64,000 bases of DNA, taken from Doryteuthis pealeii (lineage: Eukaryota; Mollusca; Cephalopoda; Myopsida; Loliginidae). Shown piece after piece: positions 1-10,419 of this stretch. The notes below the pieces were generated by a model, which saw only the letters and a list, made by a program, of their open reading frames with translations, had not been told where the DNA came from and searched no databases. The stretch's first letter is position 1. Each line of letters opens with the position of its first letter. Where the stretch lies: assembly GCA_023376005.1 (NCBI GenBank), contig CM042145.1:15073222-15137221 (forward strand), in the 5' to 3' direction. Made by a program: the position numbers and the translations under genes.

Positions 1-46
1 TTCCAGAAATTTATTTATCAACTTTCCTCAGGGGTATTTCATTTCT

Positions 47-338
47 GGTAATCTGAACATTAGCTACATAAATTATAGTAGCCTCTCCTTGTTTCTTTCA
101 CTTTGAGGAAGCTTTAATAACAATTAAGTTTATTTCAAATAATGCGCAAGCACAATTAAAAACACATTTTATGATATTTTCGTGTTAAAACATGCAGTTG
201 TACTGATTCAAACAAATTCGTATTTTCAGTGTAGATTTACGGTGAAATGAAAATGGCAAACCAAAACATAAGGTTTCCTCAAAGTGAAAGAAACAATGGG
301 AGGTTACTCTCATTTATGTAGCTTATGTTCAGATTACC
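47..338. mobile_element. Foldback MITE, copy 1
   Basis: The element opens with GGTAATCTGAACATTAGCTA and closes with its inverted complement (AGATTACC at 331-338). The arms continue inward through a segment about light/dark TTTCACTTTGAGG and its complement. There is no coding capacity. Related copies lie at 4,165-4,597 and around 22,973-23,822. This copy lies in an intron of UTP20. The transposon superfamily is not recognised. Confidence 0.75.
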
Positions 339-644
339 TTATTTCTTCTCTTTCTCATGACTAGATACAACATACAGCCAAAGAACATATTGGTAGAAAA
401 GGGTTAAAAGCAAAGATGAAAATAATAATCAGAATGGTCCAATTGAACACATGGCGTAGCGGATATGGAAAATGGAAATCGACTCTCTCGTCAATTTCGA
501 CACCTGAGGGTTCATCAAATGAACAACCCACACAGTGTTTTGTTTATAATGGTGAAGGCTTGTGTTGGACCATCCTCACTTTTTGGCGCAGTCAATAGGA
601 AAGAATTGTTGCACGAGGAATGCCACAAACCTAATCAACAACTG

Positions 645-890
645 ACCTCAGGTTCTTCAAATTCAGAGTTTTCTTTCTCCTAGATTGGTTCCCTATCCAA
701 GGTTAAAGAGCCCAGTCTGCCCTACTATTTTACCCATAGTTGGAGAGAGAATATATGGATTCATACCTTTCCCAAGAGTATTAGCCTTATGTGAAAATGC
801 AAACAGCCTTGTCTAGGATTTGAACTTGGGTCAACGGGTCCATTTCCCACAACTGTAACCATTATGCCACGCACCTCCATATATATAGTG
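645..890 (-). repeat. tRNA-derived SINE (family A)
   Basis: Read on the minus strand, the right end resembles a tRNA head: GGTGCGTGGCATAATGGTTA (box A-like), then GTTCAAATCC (box B-like). The body carries a block beginning with the complement of TTCTCCTAGA. Related sequence occurs at 4,708-4,905, at 20,880-20,975, and more diverged at 7,250-7,370 and 8,425-8,560. It is a SINE and not a tRNA gene, because the tRNA fold is degenerate and a body follows. Confidence 0.6.
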
Positions 891-949
891 GATATAGGCA
901 TTGAGTTAATACAGTTCTAAATGACAGTTATCTCTAGGCTGCAGTTTCA

Positions 950-1592
950 ATCCTGGTCAAGGGCGACAGTAACATAGAATAATTAATACAGCTTAACACT
1001 TGTACCCAGTCATGGTTAACAGAATTAGAACAGTCTACCCACATGGATTGAATAATGGGTTAGGTTCAAAGTTCTGTGAAGGCTTCAGAGTTCAACAAGA
1101 AGGTTTCCGAGTTCGAAGAGAAGGTTCCCGAATCTGACAAGAAATACCTGAAGAAGGCCAGAGGGCACATCGGCCAAAACATAGTGCAAATAACAATAAA
1201 GATGAGGACAATAGTCCGAATAATCCAAATAACACAATTTGAACAAATATCTCTGAATGTTTGAGATGAGGCTTGAAGATTAGTATTATCTGCGTTATTC
1301 AGACTATTGTCCCCATCTTCATTGTTACTTGTACAACGTTTCGGCCGATATGCCCTCTAGCCTTCTTCAGGTATTTCTTGTCGGACTCGGGAACCTTCTC
1401 AGACTCTGGAACCTTCTTTTCGAACTCGACAAGAAAGTTCCCGAGTTCCAAAAGAAGGTTCCCGAGTCCGACAAGAAATACCTGAAGAAGGCCGGAGTGC
1501 ACATCGGCCAAAACATAGTTCAAATAACAATAAAGATGAGGACAATAGTCTGAATAATCCAAACAACACATATTGAACAAATAGTTATGTAC
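950..1592. repeat. Inverted/tandem repeat cluster, LTR- or Penelope-like
   Basis: A unit containing GACAAGAAATACCTGAAGAA, then CATCGGCCAAAACATAGT, occurs at about 1,076-1,250 (+), 1,290-1,430 (inverted) and 1,430-1,590 (+). The left part (960-1,080) matches, inverted, the block at 5,305-5,430. The short reading frames over it are only the translated repeat. The direct and inverted copies recall the terminal arrangement of Penelope-like elements, but no reverse transcriptase is visible, so the class is an inference. Confidence 0.5.
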
Positions 1593-1596
1593 TTAC

Positions 1597-1667
1597 TCAA
1601 GTAGAGCATCATATGCCATACTTTGCGGTACAGCCAAGTGTTTTATTAAAGCAGCTACGATTGCATC
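1597..1667 (-). CDS. UTP20: UTP20 coding exon 5 (last in window)
   Basis: The exon has 71 bases, with an acceptor TTTTTTAACAG before GATGCA and a donor GTAAGT after CTTGA. It encodes DAIVAALIKHL followed by AVPQSMAYDALLE. In the UTP20 family this position holds a similar helix just after a short His-rich turn (from memory of the family). It opens on a codon boundary after exon 4 and leaves two bases of a codon for an exon beyond the left edge. The whole gene should encode a HEAT-repeat protein of well over 2,000 residues, so only the first ~107 residues are in this window. Confidence 0.8.
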
Positions 1668-1801
1668 CTGTTAAAAAATAAATTAAAAGAACATAACAAA
1701 TAATGAAATGCCAAATGGTCATATACATATAAATCATTTTTTTTTAATTATCTCCAATTTTTAATCTAGAATTTTACAAAATTGAATTGGTTTTTGCTCA
1801 A

Positions 1802-2429
1802 TATCTTAAGTAAATTGTTTGTTTGTTTGTTTTGTTTTACGGCATATCAACCTCAGTTGGTCATTTAATGCCGATAAAGCTTTGAAATAAATCAATTCTT
1901 AATGGATAATACAATTTTTTTTATGAATACATTTTTCTATTTAACCCATAGATGGGACCCTAACAGGTACTACCACTCCGGGTCAGAGTGGACCAGGGAG
2001 CAATGGTGATGAAGGGGTGCTCCACATTCCCCAAACTCCAAAACTGGAACCTCACCATCAGATAGAGTTTAACGTCATTCCCAGGACATGTAGACCCGCA
2101 GCCACCGCCTTCTAGCACCCATATGATAAAAAGGGATTGGGGCTTGCCATAAGGGCAATAGGGTTGGAAAAATCATATAGGTGCTAGAGCTTGACATGAC
2201 CAGCTGATTGATCGGAGGGGGCCTCTCCGACCACCCGTCTAGCCGAAGATAGGGCCAAAGTGGAGTATTGCATGTCATGAACTGCTCATCCACCTGGGCT
2301 CTATCCTTAAGCATTACGGGTCGCCACCCACGGCCAACACGTGGCCCCATTGGGGGAGTCTTACCCCTCTGCAGAGGTGCAGTCGGTGCATTCTAATGCC
2401 CCAGCCGACAGGGCGGTATCTTAAGTAAA
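1802..2429 (-). mobile_element. SINE-like element B, full length, with 13 bp target duplication
   Basis: The element is bounded by TATCTTAAGTAAA at 1,802-1,814 and again at 2,417-2,429. In minus orientation it starts ACCGCCCTGTCGGCTGGGGC and ends in a tail GTTGATATGCCGTAAAACAAA repeated into CAAA units. There is no long reading frame. Other copies lie at 7,500-7,960, 21,550-22,123, 22,640-22,960, 22,985-23,552, 27,013-27,495 and 60,565-61,265. The target duplication and tail show retroposition. No clear pol III box was found in the 5' head, so its RNA origin is open. Confidence 0.85.
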
Positions 2430-3060
2430 GGCACTTTACTCATAAGGTTTGGTCACAAGTTCTTTAGTATCTTAAGAGTTTTTTTTTTGTGCTATTTATG
2501 ATCCAAACTTAATAAAATAGGGCAAAGTTTTCTGAAGTACCATATATACTAGTACATATATGAATTTTGTGTATACCTCAACCCTTGATTAATAGTCAAG
2601 AAATCATTAATTTATTAAATTAAGAGTTTCATAATTTGCTTGAAGCATTGTGTATGTATTGGAAGGCTATCACAATGCAGTTTGGAATAAATAAAAAATA
2701 ATAATACAGTAACAATGGTGTTGTGTGTTGACCTGTATTTTTATTCTTTCTTGAATTTTCGAGGTAATACCTCTTTATCAAAAGAATTGAACTGAAGCAG
2801 TCCAGCTATGGCATTTCTTCCCAAATGATTTCTTTTTTTTTTTTGAAAATGATGTTATTTTTTAAATAACTGTATTCTCGTGTGAGCGTGAATGCGTTTA
2901 TTTTTGTTTGTACGTGTGTGTATGTTGTAATGCGCGTGCCATTGAAAATGCGTGTTGGTTTTGACGTTAAGACTGTATCCTAGCGCGGGATTTTGTACGT
3001 GTGTATGTGCGAATAAAAAAGCATATTTGTGTTTTGTGGCCATGGTGATGTATAATATTT

Positions 3061-3240
3061 TGTGTTGGATGTAAAATCAATTTAATCATTTATTATTATT
3101 ATTATTATTAAAATTAATATTGTCATATTTATTTGTTTATTTACTTATTTATATCTAATTCAATTTATCTTTTTATATTTTATAATATTTTTTAAATATA
3201 TATATATATATATATTTAATTTATTTAATTTTTTTTTTTT
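3061..3240. repeat. AT-rich low-complexity tract
   Basis: The tract contains (TTA)n near 3,090-3,110, (TA)n at 3,198-3,216 and a T run near 3,230. It lies in UTP20 intron 4, and no function is suggested. Confidence 0.8.
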
Positions 3241-3414
3241 TCCTTAACAACTAGTGTGCAATAGCTTGTGTGTTTGTATGTGTGGGCGGGATGTTGGGCT
3301 ATAGATTTGAGTGCGTGTTTCATATTAATCTTCTCGTTGTAGATTTATTAAATTAATTTTTGAAGCTGATTTGCTCCCAGTTCTTCCTATTACGTTTGAA
3401 TTTCAACCTTATAA

Positions 3415-3541
3415 AGGGTGACCAAAAAAAAAAAAAAAAAACGAACCCAAATTCTGTTTTTTTTTTTTTTAACCCTGTATATATACTATTACTGATGCAG
3501 ACTACCAGGACCCAAATTCTGTTTTTGGGGGTCACCCTGTA
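3415..3541. mobile_element. Small MITE-like element with GGGTGACC ends
   Basis: The left end AAGGGTGACC and the right end GGTCACCCTGT are inverted. Each is next to ACCCAAATTCTGTTTTT, which occurs twice in the same orientation. The element is short, contains homopolymers, and has no coding capacity. The terminal CAGGGTGACC recalls mariner-type MITEs, which is an inference. Confidence 0.4.
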
Positions 3542-3621
3542 AAATCATTACTCATGTATAAATCACACAAATTATTTAACTAAATATTAGGACTTCTAAA
3601 TTCTATTTTTACAAGCGTGAG

Positions 3622-3900
3622 ACAATGATTATGCGTACTTTGTTATATTATTTTTTTATAGCAAAAGTGCAGATAATTATGGACACATTGTCATATACAC
3701 AGTAAATAAATATGTGAGTAAATAACTATGCATACTTTGTTACATTTTATTTATATGGAAAAGTGCAGATAATTATTGACACACTGTTATATACACAGTA
3801 AATAAGAATGAGTCAATAATTATGCATATTTTGTTATATTTTATTTATATGGAAAAGTGCTGATAATTATTGACACACTGTCGTATACACAGTGAGTAAG
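3622..3900. repeat. Tandem repeat, three ~95 bp units
   Basis: ATGCATACTTTG or a close variant occurs at 3,631, 3,728 and 3,822. Each is followed by a T-rich stretch, then AAAAGTGC(A/T)GATAATTATTG and ACAC..GT.ATATACACAGT. The array is in a UTP20 intron. Confidence 0.8.
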
Positions 3901-4040
3901 CAAATTATACAATTTCAATATTACATGTGAACAAATAAAACAAGTATTGAATTTTTTTAAATCACAAGTGTATGAACAAATACCACAGTTATATGTGAAC
4001 AAAAAAGAAAAAAAAAAAACAGAAAATACAAATAACTCAC

Positions 4041-4102
4041 AGAATGATGAACCAGCTGCACAAAGGTTTTCACTTGATCGGATATTTCATTTTTGAAATT
4101 GT
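4041..4102 (-). CDS. UTP20: UTP20 coding exon 4
   Basis: The exon has 62 bases, with acceptor TTCTTATATAG and donor GTGAGT. With the one base carried from exon 3 it encodes 21 residues, NNFKNEISDQVKTFVQLVHHS. It ends on a codon boundary, so it joins exon 5 in phase 0. The sequence fits the early helical part of UTP20 after its conserved LFKW-type motif. Confidence 0.8.
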
Positions 4103-4164
4103 CTATATAAGAAAAAAAGAAGAATCACAATGAATTCAAATACAGTTAGCCCTCCACATTCATG

Positions 4165-4597
4165 GGTACATTCAACATCAAAATAAGAGTAAGTGGTAAT
4201 CTGAACATTAGCTACATAAATGAGAGTAACCCCCCTTGTTTATTTCACTTTGAGGATGCGATATGTTTTGGTCAGCCATTTTCATTTCACTGTAATCAAT
4301 ACAACTGCATGTTTTAACACGAAAATATCATAAAATATGTTCTTAATAACAATTAAGTTCATTTCAAATAATGCACAAGCACAATTAAGAACACATTTTA
4401 TGATATTTTCATGTTAAAACATTCAATTGTATTGATTCGAACAAATTCGTATTTTCAGTGTAGATTTACAGTGAAATGAAAATGACCGACCAAAACAGAC
4501 GGCTTCCTTAAAGTGAAAGAAACAATGGGAGGTTACTCTCATTTATTTAGCTAATGTTCAGATTACCACTTACTCTTATTTTGATGTTGAATGTACC
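4165..4597. mobile_element. Foldback MITE, copy 2, with extended palindrome
   Basis: The same GGTAATCTGAAC ends as copy 1 are at 4,195 and 4,567. Here the inverted identity continues about 30 bp outward on both sides (GGTACATTCAACATCAAAAT and its complement). The whole 433 bp can fold as one hairpin around an AT-rich centre. It lies in UTP20 intron 3, just beside exon 4. Confidence 0.8.
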
Positions 4598-4707
4598 AAA
4601 AAATTATATAAAAATATGACAAATATTGAAATGCCAAATGGTTTATATATCTACCAAACCCCTCCACACGTGCAGGACGTGACACAAGGTCAATTTCTTA
4701 AGTGGAG

Positions 4708-4905
4708 TTTAACAGGTTTGAATTCAGAGTTTTCCTTCTCCTAGACTGGTTGCCTAACCAAGGTTAAAGGGCCCAGTCCGCCCTAATATTTGCCCATAGC
4801 TGGAGAGAGAATAGTCATTCATATCTTTCCCAAACAGTCTCATCCAGGATTTGAACTCATCTCGCCATGACAATTTCCTACGACAGTAACCATTGCACCT
4901 CCTGG
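4708..4905 (-). repeat. tRNA-derived SINE (family A)
   Basis: This is the same body as at 645-890: TTCTCCTAGACTGGTTGCCT, then CCCAGTCCGCCC, then GGATTTGAACTCAT (complement of a box B) and a degenerate complement of box A near 4,885. Confidence 0.55.
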
Positions 4906-4934
4906 TTGAGTTATCAAGATTACTCCCCTGTAAT

Positions 4935-5480
4935 TGGCCAGGTCGAAAGGAACTAATTCCCCCTCAAAGGCCGCTACGCCCGCGCAATGGGGGCGGGAGG
5001 GGAGATGTAGAATAAGTTCCAATTACCGTCGAACTGGGAAGACAAGGCAACAAACGATTGTAACTGAAATACAAACTCGAATGCTACAAAGTCCACTGCA
5101 AAATGACAAAGTATATATAAGACTCCACAATGTCATTCAAATCAAGCAGTCAAGCAACCAATGAGAACTCAAGGAATAGAATGACCCAAATCACCCAGAT
5201 TCATGAATGGATCATTCTTGATTCCTATTTATACCAGCTGTCTTGGACACTGTTTGAGTTCTACTAGGCTGCTGTTATTAAAACCAACAGAAGACTAACT
5301 GACATCAATATCTTGTTGGACTCAAAACTTCACGGAACTTTGAACCTAACCCTTTATTTAGTCCACAGGGGTATCCTGTTCTCATTCCGCTAACCATAGC
5401 TGGGGTACAGGTGTTGAGCTGTGTTAATTATTATAGTCAGAATAATACAAATAATACTAATTATCAAGCCCCATCTCAAA
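4935..5480 (-). repeat. Repeat related to the 950-1,592 cluster, LTR-like
   Basis: On the minus strand, CTCAACACCTGTACCCCAGC and GGGTTAGGTTCAAAGTTCCG match the block at 975-1,080. A TATAAATAGG box follows near 5,229-5,238. The start (CTCTGAATTTTTGAGATGGG) also matches 1,250-1,270. The TATA box and arrangement suggest a retroelement terminal repeat. No coding part was seen. Confidence 0.4.
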
Positions 5481-5848
5481 AATTCAGAGAAATAAGAAAT
5501 CATTAATTTATTAAATTAATTTTTGAAGCAGATTTACATTTTTATATAATTTTTTGGTACATTAAAGCAGACAATTCTTCAGCGGGATATTCTGGACAAG
5601 TACTTTCTTTTTCTTTACATTTTTTAGTCTACATGCATCATCAACAATATTCCAATTGATATTACAAAACTCTACAAATTCCCATATAATTGCTGATGTT
5701 GTATATTAATAAGCCATTGTTTTTTGGGACGGTTAGTGTAGAGTTAGATTTTGAATTAAAAGTCGCTGAAATTCAAAATCCATAGGGTTCCGGCAGCAGA
5801 AAAATAACTTTAAAAAGATATTTATGACCAAGAGCAGAGCAAACTACT

Positions 5849-6110
5849 TAACTCTTAACATACTATACCACCTCATTCCACCCGGCCAGAAGTCATTCAT
5901 TTTCCTAATCTGCCCCAAACAATAGCCTTTATTTAAATGTAATATTAAACATATTTGAGAAGTCTTTGATTTAAGGAATATAACAGGTAACTTTTAATGA
6001 AAAGGCCATTTTTAGCTATTTTTTGATAAATCCTTATAGAAATAGGGCTCTGAACTTGGAAAATTTTTAACAGGATGTTAAGAGTTTTAATTAACTCTTA
6101 ACATCCTGTT
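5849..6110. mobile_element. MITE with AACTCTTAACAT ends
   Basis: The left end AACTCTTAACATACTATACC and the right end AACAGGATGTTAAGAGTT are inverted. A second inverted AACTCTTAACATCCTGTTAA follows at about 6,093-6,113. A related copy is at 51,095-51,319. There is no coding capacity. Confidence 0.6.
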
Positions 6111-6182
6111 AATTATTAAAAAAGAGGTTTTCAATCAAATTATTAATGTAAAAAAAAAAAAAGTATGAAAGCATTTACTTAC

Positions 6183-6249
6183 TGAAATCATTTGTAAGAT
6201 TAAGTGAGCACCACTTAAACAGAGCAGATCCAAAATAAGTTTCAGTATC
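6183..6249 (-). CDS. UTP20: UTP20 coding exon 3
   Basis: The exon has 67 bases, with acceptor GTCTTTGTAG and donor GTAAGT. It encodes DTETYFGSALFKWCSLNLTNDF plus one base. The ETYF...LFKW..LNLT pattern is the strongest single match to the UTP20 N-terminus: vertebrate UTP20 has ETYFFEGLLKWRELNLTE at this point (from memory). It opens on a codon boundary after exon 2. Confidence 0.85.
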
Positions 6250-6320
6250 CTACAAAGACGGAAAAAAAATAGTAAAAAATCAACACAATACAGCTTGAAT
6301 GATAATCTAAGCCATTGCAG

Positions 6321-6750
6321 TTAAATCGAACTTAACGGACCTAAATTCCACCATCATATGTCACCCTGCCGAAAGAAAAAAAATACCAAAAATCAGGGAA
6401 TTAACCGAATTTAATGAAATTTTCAGTGTTAATTTATATTAATGAATAAAAGATATAATGCACTAGTTATTTTATTTAAAAATGTTTACATTTTTTCAGG
6501 TCAGTTAACTTTGAACCACGTATCATTCAGAATCTGTGTTACTCCTCAAAGATATGTGGTTCAAAGTTAACTGACCTGAAAAATGTAAAAGTTTTTAAAT
6601 AAAATAACTGGTGCATTATATCTTTTATTCATTAATATATCAACACTGAAAATTTCATTAAATTTGGTTAATTCCCTGATTTTTGGTATTTTTTTCTTTC
6701 GGCGGGGTGACATAGAATGGTGGAATTTAGGTTTGTTAAGTTCAATTTAA
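6321..6750. repeat. Long foldback hairpin
   Basis: Two ~205 bp arms are inverted copies around a short loop near 6,530-6,545. Matching blocks include GGTCAGTTAACTTTGAACCA against TGGTTCAAAGTTAACTGACC. At the ends, TTAAATCGAACTTAAC.GACC at 6,321 matches the complement of the sequence ending at 6,750. No coding capacity; in UTP20 intron 2. Confidence 0.85.
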
Positions 6751-6867
6751 CCACCATTGCTTTATCAATAAAGATAAGAAAAAAATCTTTAAAATTAAAA
6801 GACAAACATTTTTCAAATAGAAATCCAGAAGATCAAGTTATTTTCAATTCTAACAAATAATTTATTT

Positions 6868-6965
6868 ATTTGGTTTGATTGTTAAATGGCATATCAACCT
6901 TCATGGGTTATTTAATGCCAAAGACATCCTTGTAGAACAATAGTAGTGCTATTTAAGGTGGGGCG
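6868..6965 (-). repeat. SINE 3' tail fragment
   Basis: TTAAATGGCATATCAACCTT, then GGGTTATTTAATGCCAAAG, is the 3' tail shared by several SINE families and a LINE relic in this window, here in minus orientation. The rest of the element is not recognisable. Confidence 0.55.
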
Positions 6966-7249
6966 ATGAGGGGGTATTGATTTCTTCTTGGTATAATATG
7001 TAAGTAAAAATCGCCACTTCTATTTATAGACTTTACCAAGCAGTAGCCAATTTGGCCAATGGGATAGCAGGACAAAAAGCATTTAAGATCATTTAAGATC
7101 TGTACTCAAGATCACTTACTGGAGAAACCTTCTACCAGAAAGACTCATCTTTGGATTAACACCAGAAAGACTACAGACTTTGGATTAACACTAGGACTCT
7201 TTGAACAACAACAAACATAATCATCACAATGGCTTCACAGATTCTAACA

Positions 7250-7370
7250 GGGGGTTCATCCCCTTCCCAAGTATATTAGTACCCAAGTGAATACAAAGCA
7301 CAACTGGAGTTCGAATTCACTTACTACGATGTCATAGTCTAGCATGTTAGCCGTTACGCCATGGGGATGA
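7250..7370 (-). repeat. Diverged tRNA-SINE fragment
   Basis: CCCTTCCCAAGTATATTAGT, GAGTTCGAATTCACTTACTA and GTTAGCCGTTACGCCATGGG resemble, in antisense, the tRNA-like region of the SINE at 645-890. Its ends are unclear. Confidence 0.4.
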
Positions 7371-7499
7371 CCCTCCACACACACACCATTTATTTATCTA
7401 AAGATATCTAAGTTGAAGAGTATCAATATATTGGATAATCTGATATTTACAGAATCATCATGAAAATAAAATGTGGAGGCAATATCAATCCCAGGGGTC

Positions 7500-7960
7500 T
7501 GGATGGTTTGGTTTGGTTTGGTTTGGTTTGTTTTACGGCATATCAACCTCAGTGGGTCATTTAATGCTGATAAAATTTTGAAATAAATCAATTCTTAATG
7601 GATAATACAATTTTTTTATAAATACATTTTTCTATTTAACCCATAGATGGGACCCTAACAGGTACTACCACTCTGGGTCAGAGTGGACCAGGGAGCAATG
7701 GTGATGAATGGGGTGCTCCACATTCCCCAAACCTCCAAAACTGGAACCTCACCATCAGATAGAGTTTAACGTCATTCCCAGGACATGTAGACCCGCAGCC
7801 ACCACCTTCTAGCACCCATATATAAAAAGGGTTGGGGGTTGCCATAAGGGCAATAGGGTTGCTATGGCTTGACATGACCAGCCGATTGATCGGAGGGGGG
7901 TCTCTCCAAATGCCCATCTAGCACAAGTAAGGGCCTAAGTGGAGAGTTGCATGTTGGGTA
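7500..7960 (-). mobile_element. SINE-like element B, 5'-truncated
   Basis: The 3' part of element B is present from the GGTTTGGTTTG tail and TTACGGCATATCAACCTCAG through the CACTCTGGGTCAGAGTGG palindrome and AGCACCCATATA. It stops near 7,960, before the 5' head seen in full copies. Truncation at the 5' end is usual for retroposition. Confidence 0.8.
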
Positions 7961-8166
7961 GAGAATATATTTAACAAGACATTATTTTTATTTATCACAA
8001 AGAATAAATCAATTTGTTGATGTAACCTTCACAAAAAAAGTAAAGATAGGTTGAGAAAAAAAAAAGAATTTGAAAAATAAATAAAATGGTGAACCCCCAA
8101 AAAATAACTATTTACAAGTCTAAGTTGCACTTTTCAAAGCAATGAGCTGTTTCTTATTTAAATAAC

Positions 8167-9190
8167 GAATAGGTTAGTTTGCCGGTCCTGGTAAAATAGA
8201 CAAACATGCTTTTCAAGCTTATCTTACCGGTCCTAGTAAAATAGACCACAGGCTATTTTGCCATCAAATATATTTGAAATACATTTCAAACTATCAAAAA
8301 GCTAAAAGATTAAAATAGTTGTTGAGAAGCAATCTGGGATTATCTAAAAGATAATTGATTAAAAATAACATAAGTTATGTTGGTATAATAAATACTGATA
8401 CCAAAAACTAGCTTGATAACCATTACAAAATGATGGGATGCCTACCTTTCCCATAGGTATTAGCACTATGTGAAATGCAAACAGGCTTGTTCAGAATTTG
8501 AATTTGAGTAGCCAAGTCCACTTCTTACAATGACGACCATTATACCAAGAGCGCCACCATAATGCTTACAGTAAAAGTTTTTTTTTCCAAAGCTCTATGA
8601 ACTAGTCCTTCAAATCACATACTTTATCAGATCGTTATATGGATTGCTTTATATGAAAAAATAACTGTCAGATTTTGTTCATGTGGGGTAGAGTTTGGTT
8701 CGGTTTGTTTTATTCTGTGATACAAACAAACTTTAAAACAATCTATCTAAAAGCTTATTTCTTACAATGGTACTTGACAAGAATTTATCTTGTTAGGTTT
8801 AGGGTTAGGGTTTAGAAGTTAGGGTTAGAATTTTATGTTTTAACAATTGATAGTGGAAAATGCCATTTTTCCACTTTGGAAAAAAATTCATGATAGTCAA
8901 ATTTACCTTTTATCATTTCCTTTAATTCTTTTTTTAAATTTTGTAAAAATCCACATTTAATCACTAAGTCATTAACGGTATCTATATTTTTCATTTAGAA
9001 GAAATTGTTGTATCTTTATCCTACACAAAATATAAATATAAATGGATATAAATAAACTTTTGTGTTAAATCTGTGTTGTTATTTTCAACATTACTTGCAT
9101 TCATAATAAAAAAAATATTTACAGGGCCAGTAAAATAAGCATAAAAGTAGGTTTGTCTATTTTACTGGAATCAGCTAAATAGCCTCTTCC
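8167..9190. mobile_element. MITE with GGCTATTTAGCCGGT-type ends, copy 1
   Basis: The left end GAATAGGTTAGTTTGCCGGT and the right end CAGCTAAATAGCCTCTTCC are inverted and related. The interior shares AACAATTGATAGTGGAAAAT and TCATTAACGGTATCTATATT with the copy at 53,195-53,736. It contains a short TTAGGGTTAGGG run (~8,802). A family-A SINE fragment (8,425-8,560) lies inside and explains part of the greater length. Confidence 0.65.
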
Positions 9191-9232
9191 TTAAAATGAT
9201 GAAGGTTGAATACATGGCAAACAAAACTGTCA

Positions 9233-10225
9233 TCTCTTATTATAATGGAGATTGTGTGTTTGTACATCTGTAACCAATACTTTACCACTACTCAAGTCAC
9301 AAATCCCTTAGTTATTTATGTCACATTCTCCATGATTTTATTTTATTTAAACCTCAATTATTAATAAAATTGTTTTACGTTATTAATACTGTTGACCATA
9401 TCTATATACTAATAACATTCATATCTTTAATAAAATTCATGTTTTTTCCGTTTTAGGCTACAGCCAGCCTTAGTACACATAAAGGACAAGACATGTATTG
9501 CATATCAAGCAATGCTTGTCCCTGAACCTTTTTTAAGTGAGGAAAGGCTTTGCACAGAACCAATCCCACTCTCTAAGTGACTGCCACATTGAACCAAAAA
9601 GAAGAACAAGTCAACATCATTGATTGCAGCAGCCGCTGCAGGTTAAATTTTTGAGTTTTCCTTCTCCTAGACACTTGTCTTGACAAGGCCAAGGAATGCA
9701 TCTCTCTCGGTGGTTTTGCTACGTGCCTGGATACCAATCCAGGTATTTCTATGTCCCCGCGTATGTTATTTGCTAATAACATACAATTGTATTTATATGT
9801 ATAACAAAATAGCGGTTTACAGTGTGAATGGGAAGGCTTATTTGCATATTGATATTAAAAATTTGATTTTAATAAATATGTGCTTTGTATTATTGGTTTA
9901 AAACTGTTTGGTTTTATCTTAATGAATATGAGCAAAAATCTCGAGGATAAATCTTAAAAGAAATTCATTAACAAGAAGAAGAATTGTAATTTTATTCTTT
10001 ACTTCCTATTTTAACTAAATAGTTAGATTAGGAAAATTTAGCAATGAAAGACGGGGGTGATGGAAGAGAAAGTTTCAGTTGTTCTATTTTTCGATTATAC
10101 CCCCTCTGTTTCAAATCTTTTTATCTGCATTCTTATTTAGTTTCATTAGCCTTTCTAATTTAATATAATATTTTATTACATCAAAACTTAAATACTTGCA
10201 CCAGGAGGGTGCATATTTTTGCTAG
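9233..10225 (+). mobile_element. Non-autonomous Helitron, copy 1
   Basis: The 5' end is TCTTATTATAATGGAGATTG just after an A. The 3' end is a GCACCAGGAGGGTGC hairpin (10,198-10,212), then ATATTTTTGCTAG, followed by T. TC at the 5' end, a hairpin near the 3' end, a CTRR end and A/T target sites are Helitron hallmarks. About 340 bp (~9,430-9,765) is absent from copy 3 and includes a TTCTCCTAGACACTTGTC SINE-like block, an insertion or captured DNA. There is no Rep/helicase coding. Confidence 0.75.
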
Positions 10226-10338
10226 TTTTATCAATAATCTGTCCGTATCTTCTTTGGTGAATATAACTAATTCTAAACTTAACAAAGTATACATTATTCA
10301 AAATGACTAATATTAAAGAAACAAAATTCCAAACTTAC

Positions 10339-10419
10339 TTCATCAATATCTTCAGGGCGCTTGATTCGATGGATGACATCGATCTTCAAATTTGAAATCC
10401 GATCAGAAAACTTTTTAAA
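10339..10419 (-). CDS. UTP20: UTP20 coding exon 2
   Basis: The exon has 81 bases, with acceptor TTTGTATTTCAG and donor GTAAGT. It encodes 27 residues, including FKKFSDRISNLKIDVIHRIK. The R(I/L)..(L/V).IDVIHRI stretch matches the first conserved motif of UTP20. It is in phase 0 on both sides. UTP20 acts in the nucleolus in the small-subunit processome, in 18S rRNA processing. Confidence 0.85.

Noticed and set aside
2075..2350. 91-codon frame, and its counterpart at 60,631-60,906
   Set aside because: Both lie within copies of SINE-like element B and are the same repeat translated; the element has RNA-type, not protein-coding, features.
8795..8830. Telomere or telomeric insertion
   Set aside because: Only a few TTAGGG-like units, degenerate and inside a MITE-type repeat.
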